Source: Lentzea nigeriaca
GTDB taxonomy: Bacteria > Actinomycetota > Actinomycetes > Mycobacteriales > Pseudonocardiaceae
Direction of reading: 5' to 3'
DNA: 64,000 bases
NCBI RefSeq assembly: GCF_016907955.1
Contig: NZ_JAFBCX010000004.1
Span: forward strand, 62,001-126,000
How positions within the stretch are numbered: position 1 is the first letter of the stretch; each line of letters begins with the position of its first letter. Under the pieces are notes generated by a model. The model ran no database searches, was not told the DNA's origin, and was given only the letters and a program-made list of their open reading frames with translations. Shown in pieces: positions 49,861 through 58,559 of this stretch. The translations under genes were made by a program, and so were the position numbers.

Positions 49861-49983
49861 TGGCGACGATTGGCCCTAGTTGTAGGACAAAACAGCACTG
49901 CTTCTTTGGGCCAATTTCGTGTCACACAGGCTACGAACACGTTTGACAGCCACGGTGAAGCAGCCCGAGCAGCTTGATCACGG

Positions 49984-51108
49984 TCAGAATTGAAGCGCGT
50001 TTTCGGTGACGGCGCTGACCTCGGCGACGCGACGACGACGGGTCGGGATCATCAGCGTCGGGTGCGAGATGCTCCAGGCCGCACTCTTGCAGATGAACTC
50101 CTTGAGGCGGACCGCCGCCTTCCCGGTGACGGCTGACGGCTTGGGCTGGTCGTCGGGAGTCACCCACTGCAAGAGGGCGTCGTTGCGGCCGAGGCTGATG
50201 CACTGGGCGTTGTAACCGATCTTGTTCTGCGGGATCTCGCGGCCCGTCAGGCGCGCGACGATGGCATCGGCGGCCAGGTGGCCCGTCGGAACGCCCGAGG
50301 CACACGACATCCGCAACGGCGAACCGTTCCCACCAGGTGCGAGCGCCGCGTCGCCGATGGCGTACACGTCCGGGTGCGAGACCGAGCGCATCGTCTCGTC
50401 GACGACGATCTGGCCCGACGGGGAGACCTCCAGGGTCGTGGCCGCGGCGATCGGGTGGACGGCGAAACCGGCGGTCCACACCGTCACGTCAGCGGAAAGC
50501 TCACGACCGTCGACGCCCTCGTGCACGGTGATGCCGAGCCGGTCGAACGCCTTCCGCAGGTGCTGCTGGGCCTTGTCGCTCAGCCAGCCGCCGAGCTCAC
50601 CGCGCGCGGCGAGCGAGACATGAAGGTCCGGCCTGGCTTCCGCGATCTCCGTGACGGCCTCGATACCGGTGAGGCCACCACCGACGACGAGCACGGTGGC
50701 TCCGGCGCCGAGGTCGTCCAGCCGGTCCCGCAGTCGCAGTGCGGACTGCTTGCCGGCGATGTCGTAGGCGTGCTCGGGAACGTCCACGGCGGCACTGCCG
50801 AGGGCGTAGACGAGGGTGTCGTAGGCGATGTCCCCGTCGTCGGTGTTGACGATCTTGCGTTCGGCGTCGACCGCGGCGACCCTCGCGATTCGCACCCGCA
50901 CGCCGGTGTTCGCGAAGACGTCGGTCAGCTTGCGCGCTTTCAGGTCCTGCCCGGTCGCGAGCTGGTGCAGGCGCACCCGCTCGACGAACTCGGGGTCGGC
51001 GTTGACGAGGGTGATCTCGGTGTCGGCGGGGTGCAGCTTCTTGGCGAGGCGGCCGGCGGCGTTGGCTCCGGCGTATCCGGCTCCGAGGACGACGATGCGG
51101 TGGGTCAT
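49984..51108 (-). CDS. NDH-2-like FAD/NAD(P) oxidoreductase
   Basis: A 374-residue flavoprotein with two Rossmann motifs: IVVLGAGYAGANAAGRLAKK (FAD) and VLVVGGGLTGIEAVTEIAEA (NAD(P)H), and DVYAIGDAALAP closing the FAD site. It resembles type II NADH dehydrogenases and related quinone reductases but lacks the C-terminal membrane helix. Upstream lies an ECF41 sigma factor; such sigma genes are typically next to an oxidoreductase of this kind. The ribosome site is enclosed in a 14-bp hairpin (51115-51174). Confidence 0.9.
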   Translation of the reverse strand: MTHRIVVLGAGYAGANAAGRLAKKLHPADTEITLVNADPEFVERVRLHQLATGQDLKARKLTDVFANTGVRVRIARVAAVDAERKIVNTDDGDIAYDTLVYALGSAAVDVPEHAYDIAGKQSALRLRDRLDDLGAGATVLVVGGGLTGIEAVTEIAEARPDLHVSLAARGELGGWLSDKAQQHLRKAFDRLGITVHEGVDGRELSADVTVWTAGFAVHPIAAATTLEVSPSGQIVVDETMRSVSHPDVYAIGDAALAPGGNGSPLRMSCASGVPTGHLAADAIVARLTGREIPQNKIGYNAQCISLGRNDALLQWVTPDDQPKPSAVTGKAAVRLKEFICKSAAWSISHPTLMIPTRRRRVAEVSAVTENALQF

Positions 51109-51114
51109 GGTCTT

Positions 51115-51174
51115 GCTCCTGTCAGGTTGGTTTCGCCTCCTGAACCGGACAGCGACGCGAAACCTGACAGGAGC
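51115..51174 (-). promoter_or_regulatory. Leader hairpin burying a ribosome binding site
   Basis: On the minus strand the leader contains GCTCCTGTCAGGTT (51174-51161) and, 32 nt later, its exact complement AACCTGACAGGAGC (51128-51115). The second arm includes the AGGAG ribosome site 7 nt before the ATG at 51108. An inner alternative pairing, GGTTTCGC with GCGAAACC, competes with the outer stem. This is a candidate cis-acting translation switch, or a dimeric operator. Its proximity to an ECF41 gene also allows a sigma-dependent promoter reading. Confidence 0.6.
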
Positions 51175-51189
51175 GGACTGTGATCCGGG

Positions 51190-52116
51190 TCACCACTCTC
51201 CGGGGAGGGGTTCGCGGCGGTCGATCCCGGCCCACTGCCGCGTGGCGTGGTCGAGCTTGGCGGGGTTGGCCTGGGTGTGGACGGCCGCGATGCCGTCGGT
51301 GGTCACCTCGAGGGACATGACGACGAAGACCCGTCCGCCGACCGCGAGCACCAGCGCGGGAACGCCGTTGACGACCTCGGCGAAGAACTCGAGAGGGCCG
51401 CCGGCCATCTCCCTCTTGGCGGCGCTGGGCGTGAACAGGGTGCGCAGGAACCTCGCCACCTTCAGCGCGCCGGTGATCGGCTTGGACACGCTCGGGAACA
51501 CGCCGCCGGCGTCGCCCGCGCTGATCGCGTCGTCGGCGAGCAGCTTCACGAGCGAGTCGGTGTTGCCGCTGAGCGCCGCGGCGAGGAACTCCTCGACGAT
51601 CTTGCGCGCGCCCGCCGCGTCGACCTCCACGCGGGTGCGGCCGGTGGCGAGGTGCTGCTTGGCGCGTCGGTAGATCTGCTGGCAGTTGGCCTCGGTGAGG
51701 TCGAGGATCTCGGCGATCTCGCCGTGCGAGTAGCCGAACGCCTCCCGCAGCACGTACACGACCCGTTCGTTGGCCGAGAGCCGTTCCATCAGGGTGAGCA
51801 TCGCGATCGAGACGGACTCGCGCTGCTCGACGGTCTCGGACGGGCCGAGCATCCGGTCACCGGCGAAGACGGGTTCCGGCAGCCACTGGCCGACGTAGGT
51901 CTCGCGCCTGGCCCGCGCCGAGGTGAGCCGGTTGAGGCAGAGGTTGGTGAGCACCTTCGTCAGCCACGCCTCCGGCACCTCGACGTGATCGCGGTCGGCG
52001 GCCTGCCAGCACAGGTAGGTGTCCTGCACCGCGTCCTCGGCGTCCGCCGCCGAACCCAGCAACCGGTACGCGATCGCTTCCAGCCGTGGCCTGGACTCCT
52101 CGAACAGCGCAAGCAT
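51190..52116 (-). CDS. ECF41-family RNA polymerase sigma factor with SnoaL tail
   Basis: A 308-residue sigma factor. Region 2 (AIAYRLLGSAADAEDAVQDT, WLTKVLTNLCLNRL) and region 4 (FGYSHGEIAEILDLTEANCQ) are intact. The ECF41 hallmarks WLPEP (linker, near 85) and the NPDKL-like NPAKL, in a SnoaL-like C-terminal domain that controls activity, are present. I took ATG 52116; TTG 52128 is an alternative. TTGACT 6 nt before the ATG suggests a leaderless promoter. The typical ECF41 partner (oxidoreductase) follows at 51108. Confidence 0.93.
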   Translation of the reverse strand: MLALFEESRPRLEAIAYRLLGSAADAEDAVQDTYLCWQAADRDHVEVPEAWLTKVLTNLCLNRLTSARARRETYVGQWLPEPVFAGDRMLGPSETVEQRESVSIAMLTLMERLSANERVVYVLREAFGYSHGEIAEILDLTEANCQQIYRRAKQHLATGRTRVEVDAAGARKIVEEFLAAALSGNTDSLVKLLADDAISAGDAGGVFPSVSKPITGALKVARFLRTLFTPSAAKREMAGGPLEFFAEVVNGVPALVLAVGGRVFVVMSLEVTTDGIAAVHTQANPAKLDHATRQWAGIDRREPLPGEW

Positions 52117-52128
52117 GATCGCAGTCAA

Positions 52129-52527
52129 TCACGGATGCATGCGGGCGCCCTTGAAGATTTTGTCGACGGCGTTCTTCTGGCCGTGCACGGCGATTCCGAC
52201 CAGGTCGAGGTCCTGGGTGTGCACCTTGCGCACGGCAGCGCGGTTGTCCTCGTCGTTGCCGGTCGCGAACAGGTCGGCGGTGAAGATCGCCATCGTCTGG
52301 TTGCGGTTGAGCGCGCGTTCGCGGGCCCTGGTGAGCAAGTCCTTGTCGCCCTGAAGGACCACGACGGGCTGGCGGAACATCGGCAGGTAGGTGACGTCGT
52401 CGGCGTCCATGTACGGCTCGCCGCGCAGTTCGTCGGGCAGTCCGCTGACGAGGAAGGCCGTGACGTTCAACGCCTGCCAGCCGGCCAGGTCGTCCCGCAG
52501 CAACACAGCGATCTTGGTGTCGAACAT
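52129..52527 (-). CDS. DUF2000 family protein
   Basis: A 132-residue protein from ATG 52527 (MFDTKIAVLLRDDLAGWQAL). DUF2000 features: NVTAFLVSGLPDELRGEPYM, VTYLPMFRQPVVVLQGDKDL, and TADLFATGNDEDNRAAVR. This alpha/beta protein resembles peptidyl-tRNA hydrolase 2 folds and is of unknown function. It is divergent from an AraC gene, a common DUF2000 neighbour. The gap is only about 50 bp, so AraC probably binds there. Confidence 0.85.
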   Translation of the reverse strand: MFDTKIAVLLRDDLAGWQALNVTAFLVSGLPDELRGEPYMDADDVTYLPMFRQPVVVLQGDKDLLTRARERALNRNQTMAIFTADLFATGNDEDNRAAVRKVHTQDLDLVGIAVHGQKNAVDKIFKGARMHP

Positions 52528-52564
52528 GGCCCCACGATCGCTGCGGCTCGAGGTCCGCGTCTTG

Positions 52565-52570
52565 TACGTT
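52565..52570 (+). promoter_or_regulatory. -10 box of leaderless AraC gene
   Basis: TACGTT, 6 nt (tttgac), then the ATG at 52577. Confidence 0.6.
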
Positions 52571-52576
52571 TTTGAC

Positions 52577-53338
52577 ATGTCCGTCGTGGCCTGGAAGCCG
52601 GCGATAGAAGGCATCAAGGAGGTCTTCCACGCCTCCTTCACCACGCACGTCTACCCAGCGCACACGCACGACGCGTGGACGTTGATGCTGCTCGACACGG
52701 GTGCCGTGCGCTACGAACTGGACCGTCACGAGCACGGTGCTCTCGTCTCCGGCGTCACGCTGTTGCCACCGCACGTGCCGCACGACGGCCGGTCCGCGCA
52801 CCCGACCGGCTTCCACAAGCGCGTGCTGTACCTGGACGGCTCGGTCCTGCCCGACGAGCTGATCGGCAAGGCCGTCGACACCCCGATGCTGGTCGATCCG
52901 CTGCTGCGGCAGCGGGTGCACCAGCTGCACCTGGCGCTCGACGATCCGTTGGAGGCGTCGAGCAGGCTTGCGTTGATCACCGAACGGCTCACGCACCACT
53001 TCGCGGGCACCTCGCCCGTCGTCCACGCGGATCCGACGCTGGCCGACCGGTTGCGGCAGCTGCTCGACGCGTCGTTGCCGTTCGGGATCTCGCTCGCCGA
53101 GGCGTCCGAGCAGTTGCAGACCAGTCCGACGCACCTGGTGCGGGCGTTCAGCAGGCGGTTCGGGCTGCCACCGCACCGGTACGTGACCGGGCGCCGCGTG
53201 GATCTCGCTCGCGGGTACCTGGTGGAGGGACGCCCTGCGGCGGAGGCGGCGGTGCTGGCCGGTTTCCACGACCAGTCCCACCTGACCCGCCATTTTCGCC
53301 GTGTCCTGGGTACGAGTCCCGGCCGGTTCGTACGCTGA
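52577..53338 (+). CDS. AraC-family regulator
   Basis: A 253-residue protein. The N-terminal cupin-like sensor (residues 1-100: TTHVYPAHTHDAWTLMLLDT, VTLLPPHVPHDGR) is followed by a C-terminal double HTH (about 150-253: GISLAEASEQLQTSPTHLVR; ARGYLVEGRPAAEAAVLAGF, HDQSHLTRHFRRVLGTSPGR). It is divergent from DUF2000, its likely target. The last codons overlap the -10 box of the BTAD gene. Confidence 0.94.
   Translation: MSVVAWKPAIEGIKEVFHASFTTHVYPAHTHDAWTLMLLDTGAVRYELDRHEHGALVSGVTLLPPHVPHDGRSAHPTGFHKRVLYLDGSVLPDELIGKAVDTPMLVDPLLRQRVHQLHLALDDPLEASSRLALITERLTHHFAGTSPVVHADPTLADRLRQLLDASLPFGISLAEASEQLQTSPTHLVRAFSRRFGLPPHRYVTGRRVDLARGYLVEGRPAAEAAVLAGFHDQSHLTRHFRRVLGTSPGRFVR
53331..53336 (+). promoter_or_regulatory. 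-10 box of leaderless BTAD regulator gene
   Basis: TACGCT, 6 nt (gacacg), then the GTG at 53343. The box lies within the last codons of the AraC gene. Confidence 0.6.
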
Positions 53339-53342
53339 CACG

Positions 53343-55952
53343 GTGCACGTAGGCATCCTCGGCCCCGTTGAGGCGCACTCCCCGGACGGCAAAGTCGCGG
53401 TGGGTGGGCCGCGGCCGCGTACCCTGCTCGCGCTGCTGGCCGTGCGGGTGGGCGACATCGTCCCGCTGGACCGGTTGATCGACGAGCTCTACGGCGACGA
53501 GCCGCCGTCGGACGCGGCGAACGCGTTGCAGGGCCAGGTGTCGCGGCTGCGCCGGGCGCTCGGGGACGCGTCGCTGATCGAGTTCCACCCGGCCGGGTAC
53601 CGGTTGGCGCTGAAGCCGGACCAGGTGGACGCGCACAGGTTCACGTCGCTGGCCGCGGAGGGCCAGCAGGCGTTGGAGCAGGGTGATCCGCGAGTGGCGG
53701 AATCCCTTCTGGCAGAGGCACTTCAGCTCTGGCGCGGTCCCGCGCTCGCCGACGCCGACGCCGACGGCCACGCGACCCGGCTCGAACAGCAGCGGTCGGC
53801 CGCCACGAGTGCGCTGGTCGCCGCGCGGATCCGGCTCGGCAAGGCCGACGTGCAGGAGATCTCGTCGCTGGTCCGGCAGCACCCGTTGGACGAACGCCTG
53901 CGCGGCTACCTGATGCAGGCGTTGAACCAGCAGGGCCGTCAGGCCGAGGCGTTGCAGGCGTTCGAGGACGCCCGCGCACTGCTGGCCGAGGAGCTGGGCA
54001 CGGACCCGTCGCCGGAGCTGCGCGCGATCCACCTGCAGATCCTGCGCGGCCAGACGCACCGCGAGCTACCGGCGCAGCTCACCAGTTTCGTCGGCAGGCA
54101 GGAGGAACTGCGGCGGATCGCGTCGCTGACGGCGCGGCTGATCACGCTGACCGGGCCCGGTGGTGCGGGCAAGACCAGGCTCGCCCTGCAGGCCGCCGGT
54201 CCCGACGCGATCTTCGTCGACCTGGCGCCGGTCAAGGACGTGTCGGCGGCCGCGCTGCAGGCGTTGGGGCTCAAGGAAACCGTGCTGGCGCCGGAGGATC
54301 GCCTGACGCTGGCGCTGCGCGAGCGCGAGACGTTGCTGATCCTGGACAACTGCGAGCACGTGATCGTCCAGGCCGCCCGGCTGGCGCAGCACCTGCTCAG
54401 CTCGTGCCCGTCGTTGCGGATCCTGGCGACGAGCCGGGAACCGTTGGGTATCACGGGCGAGACGCTGTGCCCGGTGCCGCCGTTGAAGCCCGAGCAGAGC
54501 GTGGCGTTGTTCACCGACCGCGCCCGCCTGGTGAACCCGACGTTCGTGCAGGACCAGCACACGGTCGACATCTGCCGCGAGCTCGACGGCCTGCCGCTCG
54601 CGATCGAGCTCGCGGCGGCGCGCACCAGAACGTTGACGACGGAGGAGATCTCGGCTCGGCTGGGCGACCGCTTTCGCTTGCTCACCAAGGGAAACCGTGC
54701 CGCCGCACCGCGCCACCAGACGTTGCGCGCGGTGGTGGAGTGGAGCTGGGACCTGCTCGACGCGGACGAGCGCGATCTCGCTGCTTGTCTCGCCACGTTC
54801 AGCGGCGGGGCGACGCTGGAAGCTGTCGAACAGGTCTGCCGGCACGACATCGAGGTGCTGGAAGCGTTGGTGGACAAGTCCTTGGTGGACGCAGCCGACG
54901 GCCGTTACCGCATGCTGGTGACCATCAGGGAGTTCTGCGCCGAACACAAGCGGGTCGACGCCGAGCACGCCGCCTACTTCCTCGACCTGGCCCGGCGCGC
55001 GGATCCCGAGCTGCGGCAACGAAACCAGGTGCGGTGGTTCGCCCGGTTGACCGCCGAGCACGCGAACCTGATGCAGGCGGTCGAGTGGGCCACCGAGCAC
55101 GACCCGGAGCTCGCTCTGCGGCTCGTGTCCGCGCTGTCGTGGTACTGGTACGTGAAGGGCAGCCGCACTGAAGTCCAGGGCGTTGCCAGGAAACTCCTCT
55201 CCCGCGTGCCCGAACAGTCCACAGAGGACTATGCGATCCTGCTGGCCCTGGCCGCACCGGAGCGCGTGCAGAACGTGTTGCAGGGCTTGACCGGCCCGAT
55301 CAGGCAACCGTTCGCGCTCGTCGCGTGGGCCATGCTCGTCGGCCCGCCGGACCCCGGCGCCCCGCGCACCGAGCTGCAGAACGAGGTGGAGCGCAGCGAC
55401 GACCCGTGGATCAAGGGCCTGATCGCCTTCAGCAACTCCTACACCGGCTGGGCGGCGCGCGGCGACCGAGCCGTGGCGATCGAGAGCGCCCGCGAGGCGC
55501 TCCGGCAGTTCCAGGAGCTGGGCGAGCGCTGGGGCTCCGCCCAGGTCCTGGACGTGCTGGCCACCCTCACCGAGGACCCGCACGAGGCCCTCGCCCTCAC
55601 CGACGAGGCGCTGAAGGCCGTCGGAGAGCTCGGCGCCAAGGAGGAGCTAGCCGAGCTGCGCGGACGGCGGGCGGACCGGTTGCTCGACATCGACTCCGAC
55701 GAGGCCGAGCGCGACTACCTGCAGGCGTTGGAGATGGCGACGGAGGCAGGTCTGGCCGCGACTCGGGCGCTCGCCAACGCCGGCCTGGCCAAGATCGCCC
55801 AGCGCAGGGGAGATCTGGCCGGTGCCGAACAGCTGTTGCGGGAAGCCCAGGGGGAGCTGGGTTTCGGGTGGATGCACACGGCGGCCAAGCAGCACGTCGA
55901 AGCCGCGTTGGCGGAACTGCTCACCGAGCTGGGACGTACTCCGGGAGCGTGA
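53343..55952 (+). CDS. BTAD/AfsR-like regulator with NB-ARC ATPase
   Basis: An 869-residue SARP-type giant regulator. The N-terminus is an OmpR-like winged helix (VHVGILGPVEAHSPDGKVAV; LQGQVSRLRRALGDA). The BTAD helical domain (about 95-240: ADGHATRLEQQRSAATSALV; MQALNQQGRQAEALQAFEDA) follows, then an NB-ARC ATPase with a P-loop GPGGAGKTR (about 275) and LLILDNCEHV, then TPR-like repeats to the C-terminus. The start is GTG 53343. It is a candidate pathway activator, but no clear biosynthetic cluster is in view. Confidence 0.93.
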   Translation: MHVGILGPVEAHSPDGKVAVGGPRPRTLLALLAVRVGDIVPLDRLIDELYGDEPPSDAANALQGQVSRLRRALGDASLIEFHPAGYRLALKPDQVDAHRFTSLAAEGQQALEQGDPRVAESLLAEALQLWRGPALADADADGHATRLEQQRSAATSALVAARIRLGKADVQEISSLVRQHPLDERLRGYLMQALNQQGRQAEALQAFEDARALLAEELGTDPSPELRAIHLQILRGQTHRELPAQLTSFVGRQEELRRIASLTARLITLTGPGGAGKTRLALQAAGPDAIFVDLAPVKDVSAAALQALGLKETVLAPEDRLTLALRERETLLILDNCEHVIVQAARLAQHLLSSCPSLRILATSREPLGITGETLCPVPPLKPEQSVALFTDRARLVNPTFVQDQHTVDICRELDGLPLAIELAAARTRTLTTEEISARLGDRFRLLTKGNRAAAPRHQTLRAVVEWSWDLLDADERDLAACLATFSGGATLEAVEQVCRHDIEVLEALVDKSLVDAADGRYRMLVTIREFCAEHKRVDAEHAAYFLDLARRADPELRQRNQVRWFARLTAEHANLMQAVEWATEHDPELALRLVSALSWYWYVKGSRTEVQGVARKLLSRVPEQSTEDYAILLALAAPERVQNVLQGLTGPIRQPFALVAWAMLVGPPDPGAPRTELQNEVERSDDPWIKGLIAFSNSYTGWAARGDRAVAIESAREALRQFQELGERWGSAQVLDVLATLTEDPHEALALTDEALKAVGELGAKEELAELRGRRADRLLDIDSDEAERDYLQALEMATEAGLAATRALANAGLAKIAQRRGDLAGAEQLLREAQGELGFGWMHTAAKQHVEAALAELLTELGRTPGA

Positions 55953-56943
55953 TCGCGGTCGCCCGCTGGAGGTCGATCCTCGCGAACATCGGCGCCTTCG
56001 GCAGGAAGCCGAACATCCGGTCCCGCGCCCACATCCCGAGCCTGGTCGCGGGCGCGAGGAACCGGCCGGGACTGCCCTGGCAACCGCGCGCGTACGGCCC
56101 GATCCTCGCCTCGTACCTGGCGAAGGCATCACCTCCCGCGGCCATCTCGCCTGCCAGCACGTAGGCCGAGACGACCGCGAGCCCGGTGCCCATGCCGCCC
56201 AGCGTCGACCCGTATCCGGCGTCGCCGATCAGCGTGACCCGTCCCGAACTGACCGTCGGCATCCGCACCTGGCTGATCGAGTCGAAGTAGACGTCCGGCG
56301 CCACCAGCGCGTCCGGCATCAGCTCCGGCGGTACCGACGACCTGAACATCAGCCAGCCGGGCGCGGTGATGACGCCGGGCGCGCACGTCAGGTCGCGGTC
56401 GTTGCCCTCGGCGTCCCAGATCGCGAAGTAGTAGCCCTGGAACTTCGGCCGGTACTCGGGAAAGACGAGCCGCCGCACCCCGGACCGCATCCCGTCCGCG
56501 CCGATGACGAAGTCGAACCGCCGCGGCCGTCCGTTGGCGAACGTCACGTCCACCCCGGCACCGTCGTCGTCGAGCGAGGTGATCCAGTCGCCGAAGACGT
56601 ACTCGGCATCGGCAACGCCGACCTCGTACAGAATCCGTGACAGGTCACCGCGGCGTATCTCCACCTCTCCCCCGGTGTACGACGCGGGCAACCGGCACCG
56701 TTCCCGTCCTGAGGGATCGCGGAACACCATGTCCGGCAACGAAGTGCGCGCGGCACGTACCGCGTCGAGCACGCCCATGCGCCGCAGCACGGACAGGTGT
56801 GCCTCGCCGCGGAAGTCCACGGCCTGACCGCCTTCACGCAACGACGGCGCCCGTTCCACGACCGTGGGCGAGAAGCCGAAGCGTGCGAGCCAATGAGCGA
56901 GCGCGGGCCCGGCGACTCCCGCTCCCGAGATCAAAACGTCCAT
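55921..56943 (-). CDS. FAD-dependent monooxygenase (PHBH-like)
   Basis: A 340-residue flavoprotein: MDVLISGAGVAGPALAHWLA (Rossmann FAD site), RGDLSRILY, FDFVIGADGMRSGVRR, and RVTLIGDAGYGSTLGGMGTG (second FAD motif, GD). Closest in layout to TetX/FAD-binding_3 hydroxylases; it is somewhat short, and the C-terminal helical extension is missing. The 3' end overlaps the BTAD gene by 32 bp. The start ATG 56943 has no clear ribosome site. Confidence 0.85.
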   Translation of the reverse strand: MDVLISGAGVAGPALAHWLARFGFSPTVVERAPSLREGGQAVDFRGEAHLSVLRRMGVLDAVRAARTSLPDMVFRDPSGRERCRLPASYTGGEVEIRRGDLSRILYEVGVADAEYVFGDWITSLDDDGAGVDVTFANGRPRRFDFVIGADGMRSGVRRLVFPEYRPKFQGYYFAIWDAEGNDRDLTCAPGVITAPGWLMFRSSVPPELMPDALVAPDVYFDSISQVRMPTVSSGRVTLIGDAGYGSTLGGMGTGLAVVSAYVLAGEMAAGGDAFARYEARIGPYARGCQGSPGRFLAPATRLGMWARDRMFGFLPKAPMFARIDLQRATAITLPEYVPAR

Positions 56944-56979
56944 GACCGGGAAGGGAACGCCGGGCCGCTGACCAAACGC

Positions 56980-57582
56980 CTACTGTTCGCTGATGGCCTT
57001 GAGCATCTGCGAGATCTGGCCCTGCCGGGTGCTGACCACGCGCTCGGCGTAGGCCATCGTCTCCGGGTTGGAGCCGTCCTTCTTCTCCGTGAGGGCCATC
57101 TCCACGGCGGCCCCCTGGTGCCCGGCCATCAGGTTGAGGTAGGTGAGGTCGAACTCGGCTCCGCTCTTCTCCTTGGTGTCGTTGATGACCTTGTCGTCGA
57201 GCAGCGGCTGACCGCCGTGAGCCGCGTGCAGGTTCGCGCCGCCCTCCTCCGGCTTGCCCCAGAGCTTCAACCACGACTTCAGCATGGAGAGCTCCTCCCG
57301 CTGGGTCGCGTCGATCGCGCCGGCGAGGTCCTTCGCCTCCTTCTTCGTGGCCTTCGCGAGCGCCAGCTGCGAGAGGCTGATGCCGAGTTGCAGGTGGTCC
57401 ACCATCATCTGCGCGAACATCACGTCCGCGTCGTTGAACCTCGCGCCGGCGGCGGGAACGGGTGGTGCGGCGGAGGTGGCGCCGTGCCCGTGGCCTCCCT
57501 GGCCCGGTGGCACGATCGCCTCCCCGCCGCACCCCGCCAGCACCAGGACCGCGGCCGCGATCGCGATCACCAGGCGCCTCAT
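56980..57582 (-). CDS. DUF305 lipoprotein
   Basis: A 200-residue exported protein. The lipoprotein signal VLVLAGCGG (lipobox Cys at about 18) is followed by a His-rich linker (GGHGHGATS) and a DUF305 domain with a ferritin-like helix pair: ADVMFAQMMVDHLQLGISLS, YLNLMAGHQGAAVEMALTEK. DUF305 proteins such as CopM bind copper or silver via Met/His. Here the first motif reads MMVDH instead of the usual MIPHH, possibly weaker. It starts 5 nt after the LPMO stop, so the two are one operon. Confidence 0.87.
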   Translation of the reverse strand: MRRLVIAIAAAVLVLAGCGGEAIVPPGQGGHGHGATSAAPPVPAAGARFNDADVMFAQMMVDHLQLGISLSQLALAKATKKEAKDLAGAIDATQREELSMLKSWLKLWGKPEEGGANLHAAHGGQPLLDDKVINDTKEKSGAEFDLTYLNLMAGHQGAAVEMALTEKKDGSNPETMAYAERVVSTRQGQISQMLKAISEQ

Positions 57583-57586
57583 CGGA

Positions 57587-58303
57587 TCAGAGCTTCTGCC
57601 ACAACGCCGCCGCGTTCGGTGGTTCCCAGCCGGTCAGCGAGGTGTGCGCCTGCAGGCACTTGTAGCTGGACCCGCCGTAGGTCACCTGCGCGCCGACCGC
57701 GTAGTACGTGTTCGGCGCCCACGTGCCACCGACGGGAGGGGCCGTCGTGGTCGTGGTGGTCGGTGGCGGTGTCGGGTCGCCACCGCCGCCACCGATGTTG
57801 ATGTCGACGCAGGAGTAGAACGCCTTCACCGTGTCGGCGATGTTCCAGACCGCGCGGAGCTTCTGGCGGCCGGAGAACCCGCTCAGGTTGATGGTGTGCC
57901 GCACCGGGTCGACCGGCGCCGCGTTGCCGCCGTCGACGAAGGCCACGCGCGTGTTGCCGATGAAGTACTCGTAGTCGCGCGTGCGGTGCCGGGCGGTGAA
58001 CGTCCAGGTCATCGTCAGGCTGGTGCCGGTGCTGGTGGCCTGCCACGGCTTGCTGTCGTCGTTGAGGACGGCGAAGTCCTTGCGATCCTCGCCGCTGCAG
58101 GTGACGAGACCTTTGTCGCCTTCGGCACTCTGCGGCTCCCACTCGGGACCACCGCAGTTCTTGACGACTCCGGAAGCACATTGCGCCTGCCGGCTGGGCG
58201 GCGAGGACACGTAGCCGTGCGCACTGGCCGAACCGACCGGCGTGATGAACACGATGACAGGGACCGCGGCCATGACCAGGGCCGCTTTTCGGGTGAGTTT
58301 CAT
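57587..58303 (-). CDS. AA10 lytic polysaccharide monooxygenase with CBM5/12
   Basis: A 238-residue secreted enzyme from ATG 58303 (AAGGAG ribosome site). The Sec signal is cut before HGYVSSPPSR, so His1 becomes the N-terminal copper ligand. The second ligand is in ARHRTRDYEYFIG. Cys pairs and the AA10 core (about 35-195) are intact. A Pro/Thr linker leads to a CBM5/12 chitin-binding module (GTWAPNTYYAVGAQVTYGGS; final WQKL). It oxidises chitin or cellulose with copper. It lies upstream of a DUF305 protein, which suggests copper delivery. Confidence 0.95.
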   Translation of the reverse strand: MKLTRKAALVMAAVPVIVFITPVGSASAHGYVSSPPSRQAQCASGVVKNCGGPEWEPQSAEGDKGLVTCSGEDRKDFAVLNDDSKPWQATSTGTSLTMTWTFTARHRTRDYEYFIGNTRVAFVDGGNAAPVDPVRHTINLSGFSGRQKLRAVWNIADTVKAFYSCVDINIGGGGGDPTPPPTTTTTTAPPVGGTWAPNTYYAVGAQVTYGGSSYKCLQAHTSLTGWEPPNAAALWQKL

Positions 58304-58437
58304 CGTCCGAACTCCTTGGATCGTTCCCAAACGGGCTGGACCCGTGGCAGGGGGCGGGAACCGGGAGCGACCAGATCGCTCGCCGATCCAGTTTCGGGGT
58401 GGTCTAGACCATAAACCTGACTCCGGAAAGCGGTCAA

Positions 58438-58473
58438 GCAGTCACTGGTTCGCAACCGGAAATCGGTGACTGC
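58438..58473. promoter_or_regulatory. Inverted repeat in divergent promoter region
   Basis: gcagtcac (58438-58445) and gtgactgc (58466-58473) form an 8-bp inverted repeat with an inner GGTT/AACC pair. It is located between the LPMO gene and the rightward gene at 58560, and may be an operator controlling one or both. Confidence 0.45.
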
Positions 58474-58559
58474 CAACAAGTCCGCGTCGGCAAGTGGTCC
58501 TGTCCAATCACCGGACTGGTACTGGGTGCAAAGAAGCGTTTTCGCGGGTAGCCCGGGAC

